From contig NZ_CP022415.1 in assembly GCF_002222635.1 (NCBI RefSeq), positions 2,976,001-3,040,000 of the forward strand: a stretch of DNA of 64,000 nt. Reading direction: 5' to 3'. Origin of the DNA: Pseudosulfitobacter pseudonitzschiae (GTDB taxonomy: Bacteria > Pseudomonadota > Alphaproteobacteria > Rhodobacterales > Rhodobacteraceae). Below, in pieces: positions 63,229 to 64,000 of this stretch; the first letter of the stretch is position 1; each line of letters starts with the position of its first letter. The position numbers and the translations under genes were made by a program. The notes under the pieces were generated by a model. The model did not search any database, was not told the origin of the DNA, and saw nothing but the letters and a program-made list of their open reading frames with translations.

Positions 63229-64000
63229 ACGCCCCCAAAGCACGCAAAAGCTCGCGGCTGATGATGTGCCGCTGGATTTCACTGGTTCCGTCCCAGATCC
63301 GCTCAACCCGCGCATCGCGCCAGAACCGTTCCAGTGGATAGTCGTCCATCAACCCCATACCACCATGAATCTGGATCGCCGCATCCGTGACACGCCCCAA
63401 CATCTCGCTGGCATAGAGCTTTGCCGATGCAATTTCGCGGTTCGCAGGCAGCCCTTTGTCCAGCCGGTCGGCGCTGGCCAGCGTCAGCAGGTCTGCGGCG
63501 TCAATCTCGGTGATCATATCGGCAATCTGGAACGAAACGCCCTGAAACTTGCCGATTTTCTGCCCGAACTGTTCCCGCGCGGCGGCATAGGTCAGCGCAT
63601 AGTCGAACACCCTGCGCGCACGGCCCACCGACATGGTCGCAACCGTGATCCGCGTGGCATAAAGCCATGTGTTCATCACCTCGAATCCGCCATGCACCTG
63701 GCCCAGCACCTGCGCATCGGGCAGGCGGCAATCGTCAAACTCCAGAATCATGTTCTTGTAGCCGCGGTGCGACACTGACTTATACCCGTCACGAATGGTG
63801 AAACCGGGCGTTCCACGGTCCACCAAAAATGCGGTAATCCGCTTTTTAGGGCCTTTTGGCGTCTGATCCTCGCCCGTTGCGATGAAAACGATTATAAAAT
63901 CTGCATGATCCGCACCCGAGATAAAATGTTTGGTACCGTTCACCACCCAGTCGCCACCGTCACGCACGGCGTTGCATTTCATACCCCGCACGTCGGATCC
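63227..64000 (-). CDS. Acyl-CoA dehydrogenase, C-terminal part (runs off the right edge)
   Basis: 258 codons visible, ending at 63227. GSDVRGMKCNAVRDGGDWVVNGTKHFISGADHADF is the middle beta domain; the C-terminal helical domain has YAAAREQFGQKIGKFQGVSFQIADM and IQIHGGMGLMDDYPLERFWRDARVERIWDGTSEIQRHIISREL. The FAD-contact and the catalytic-Glu-type region near IWDGTSEIQ are present. The first residues lie beyond the window. First visible gene of the acyl-CoA dehydrogenase-ligase-hydratase operon. Confidence 0.92.
   Translation of the reverse strand, partial: GSDVRGMKCNAVRDGGDWVVNGTKHFISGADHADFIIVFIATGEDQTPKGPKKRITAFLVDRGTPGFTIRDGYKSVSHRGYKNMILEFDDCRLPDAQVLGQVHGGFEVMNTWLYATRITVATMSVGRARRVFDYALTYAAAREQFGQKIGKFQGVSFQIADMITEIDAADLLTLASADRLDKGLPANREIASAKLYASEMLGRVTDAAIQIHGGMGLMDDYPLERFWRDARVERIWDGTSEIQRHIISRELLRALGA

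Overview
The window is a stretch of ordinary, gene-dense chromosome from an alphaproteobacterium, most likely a marine member of the Rhodobacterales (Roseobacter group). The pointers are a CcrM-type GANTC methyltransferase, an FMN-riboswitch-controlled type II lumazine synthase, the petA-petB-petC bc1 operon, a MarR/OmpR pair resembling PetP/PetR, an alkane monooxygenase, a porin start with the usual Rhodobacterales signal peptide, and several small families typical of this order (DUF3576, DUF4170, DUF2125). Base composition is uniformly GC-rich. I see no rRNA, prophage, complete insertion sequence or CRISPR array.

Layout, left to right. 0-5 kb: porin start, then DUF3576 lipoprotein, leuS, lptE and holA. 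5-9.2 kb: GFA and GST proteins, a flavoprotein, an HNH protein, a crotonase-fold protein and an SDR. 9.3-12.4 kb: a DUF2125 protein, then a minus-strand operon of PepSY protein, cytochrome b561-like protein and membrane-tethered LuxR-type regulator. 12.7-17.4 kb: pmbA, a CysQ-like phosphatase, DUF4170, waaA and lpxK (Kdo/lipid A assembly). 17.4-19.7 kb: dciA, a DsbA-like protein and a CaiB-type CoA transferase. 19.8-24 kb: mutY, alkB, ccrM, rnhB. 24-31.4 kb: a decayed dehydrogenase fragment, an OYE-type oxidoreductase, a duplicated-motif secreted protein, a secreted protein coupled to a membrane-tethered winged-helix regulator, an HpcH/HpaI aldolase, a DUF3095 protein and an MFS carrier. 31.5-38.5 kb: asd, a DUF4139 protein, carbonic anhydrase, a small conserved protein, tRNA-Lys, dapF and mtaB. 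38.6-41.4 kb: petABC. 41.6-48.2 kb: GST, a PaiB-like protein, FMN riboswitch-ribH, thiBPQ under a TPP riboswitch, and aroC. 48.3-53.7 kb: DM13 protein, EamA exporter, cobO, cyclase, a lone citF, and ilvE. 53.85-59.6 kb: petP/petR-like pair, xseB-ispA-dxs (isoprenoid supply), ExoD and a YeeZ-like protein. 59.7-64 kb: a methyltransferase and a minus-strand acyl-CoA dehydrogenase / acyl-CoA ligase / enoyl-CoA hydratase operon, cut by the right edge.

Most genes are housekeeping. The points I would look at again are regulatory or remnant: three GANTC sites plus a CtrA-like half-site in the ccrM promoter; a full TTAA-N7-TTAA box at the start of the DUF2125 gene; two unrelated operons that each pair a small exported protein with a two-helix membrane-tethered DNA-binding protein, one of them with repeated operator-like sequences upstream; a gene relic carrying the isocitrate/isopropylmalate dehydrogenase signature broken by an in-frame stop; a dispersed intergenic repeat family; and a 580-base gene-poor stretch ending in a strong terminator hairpin.
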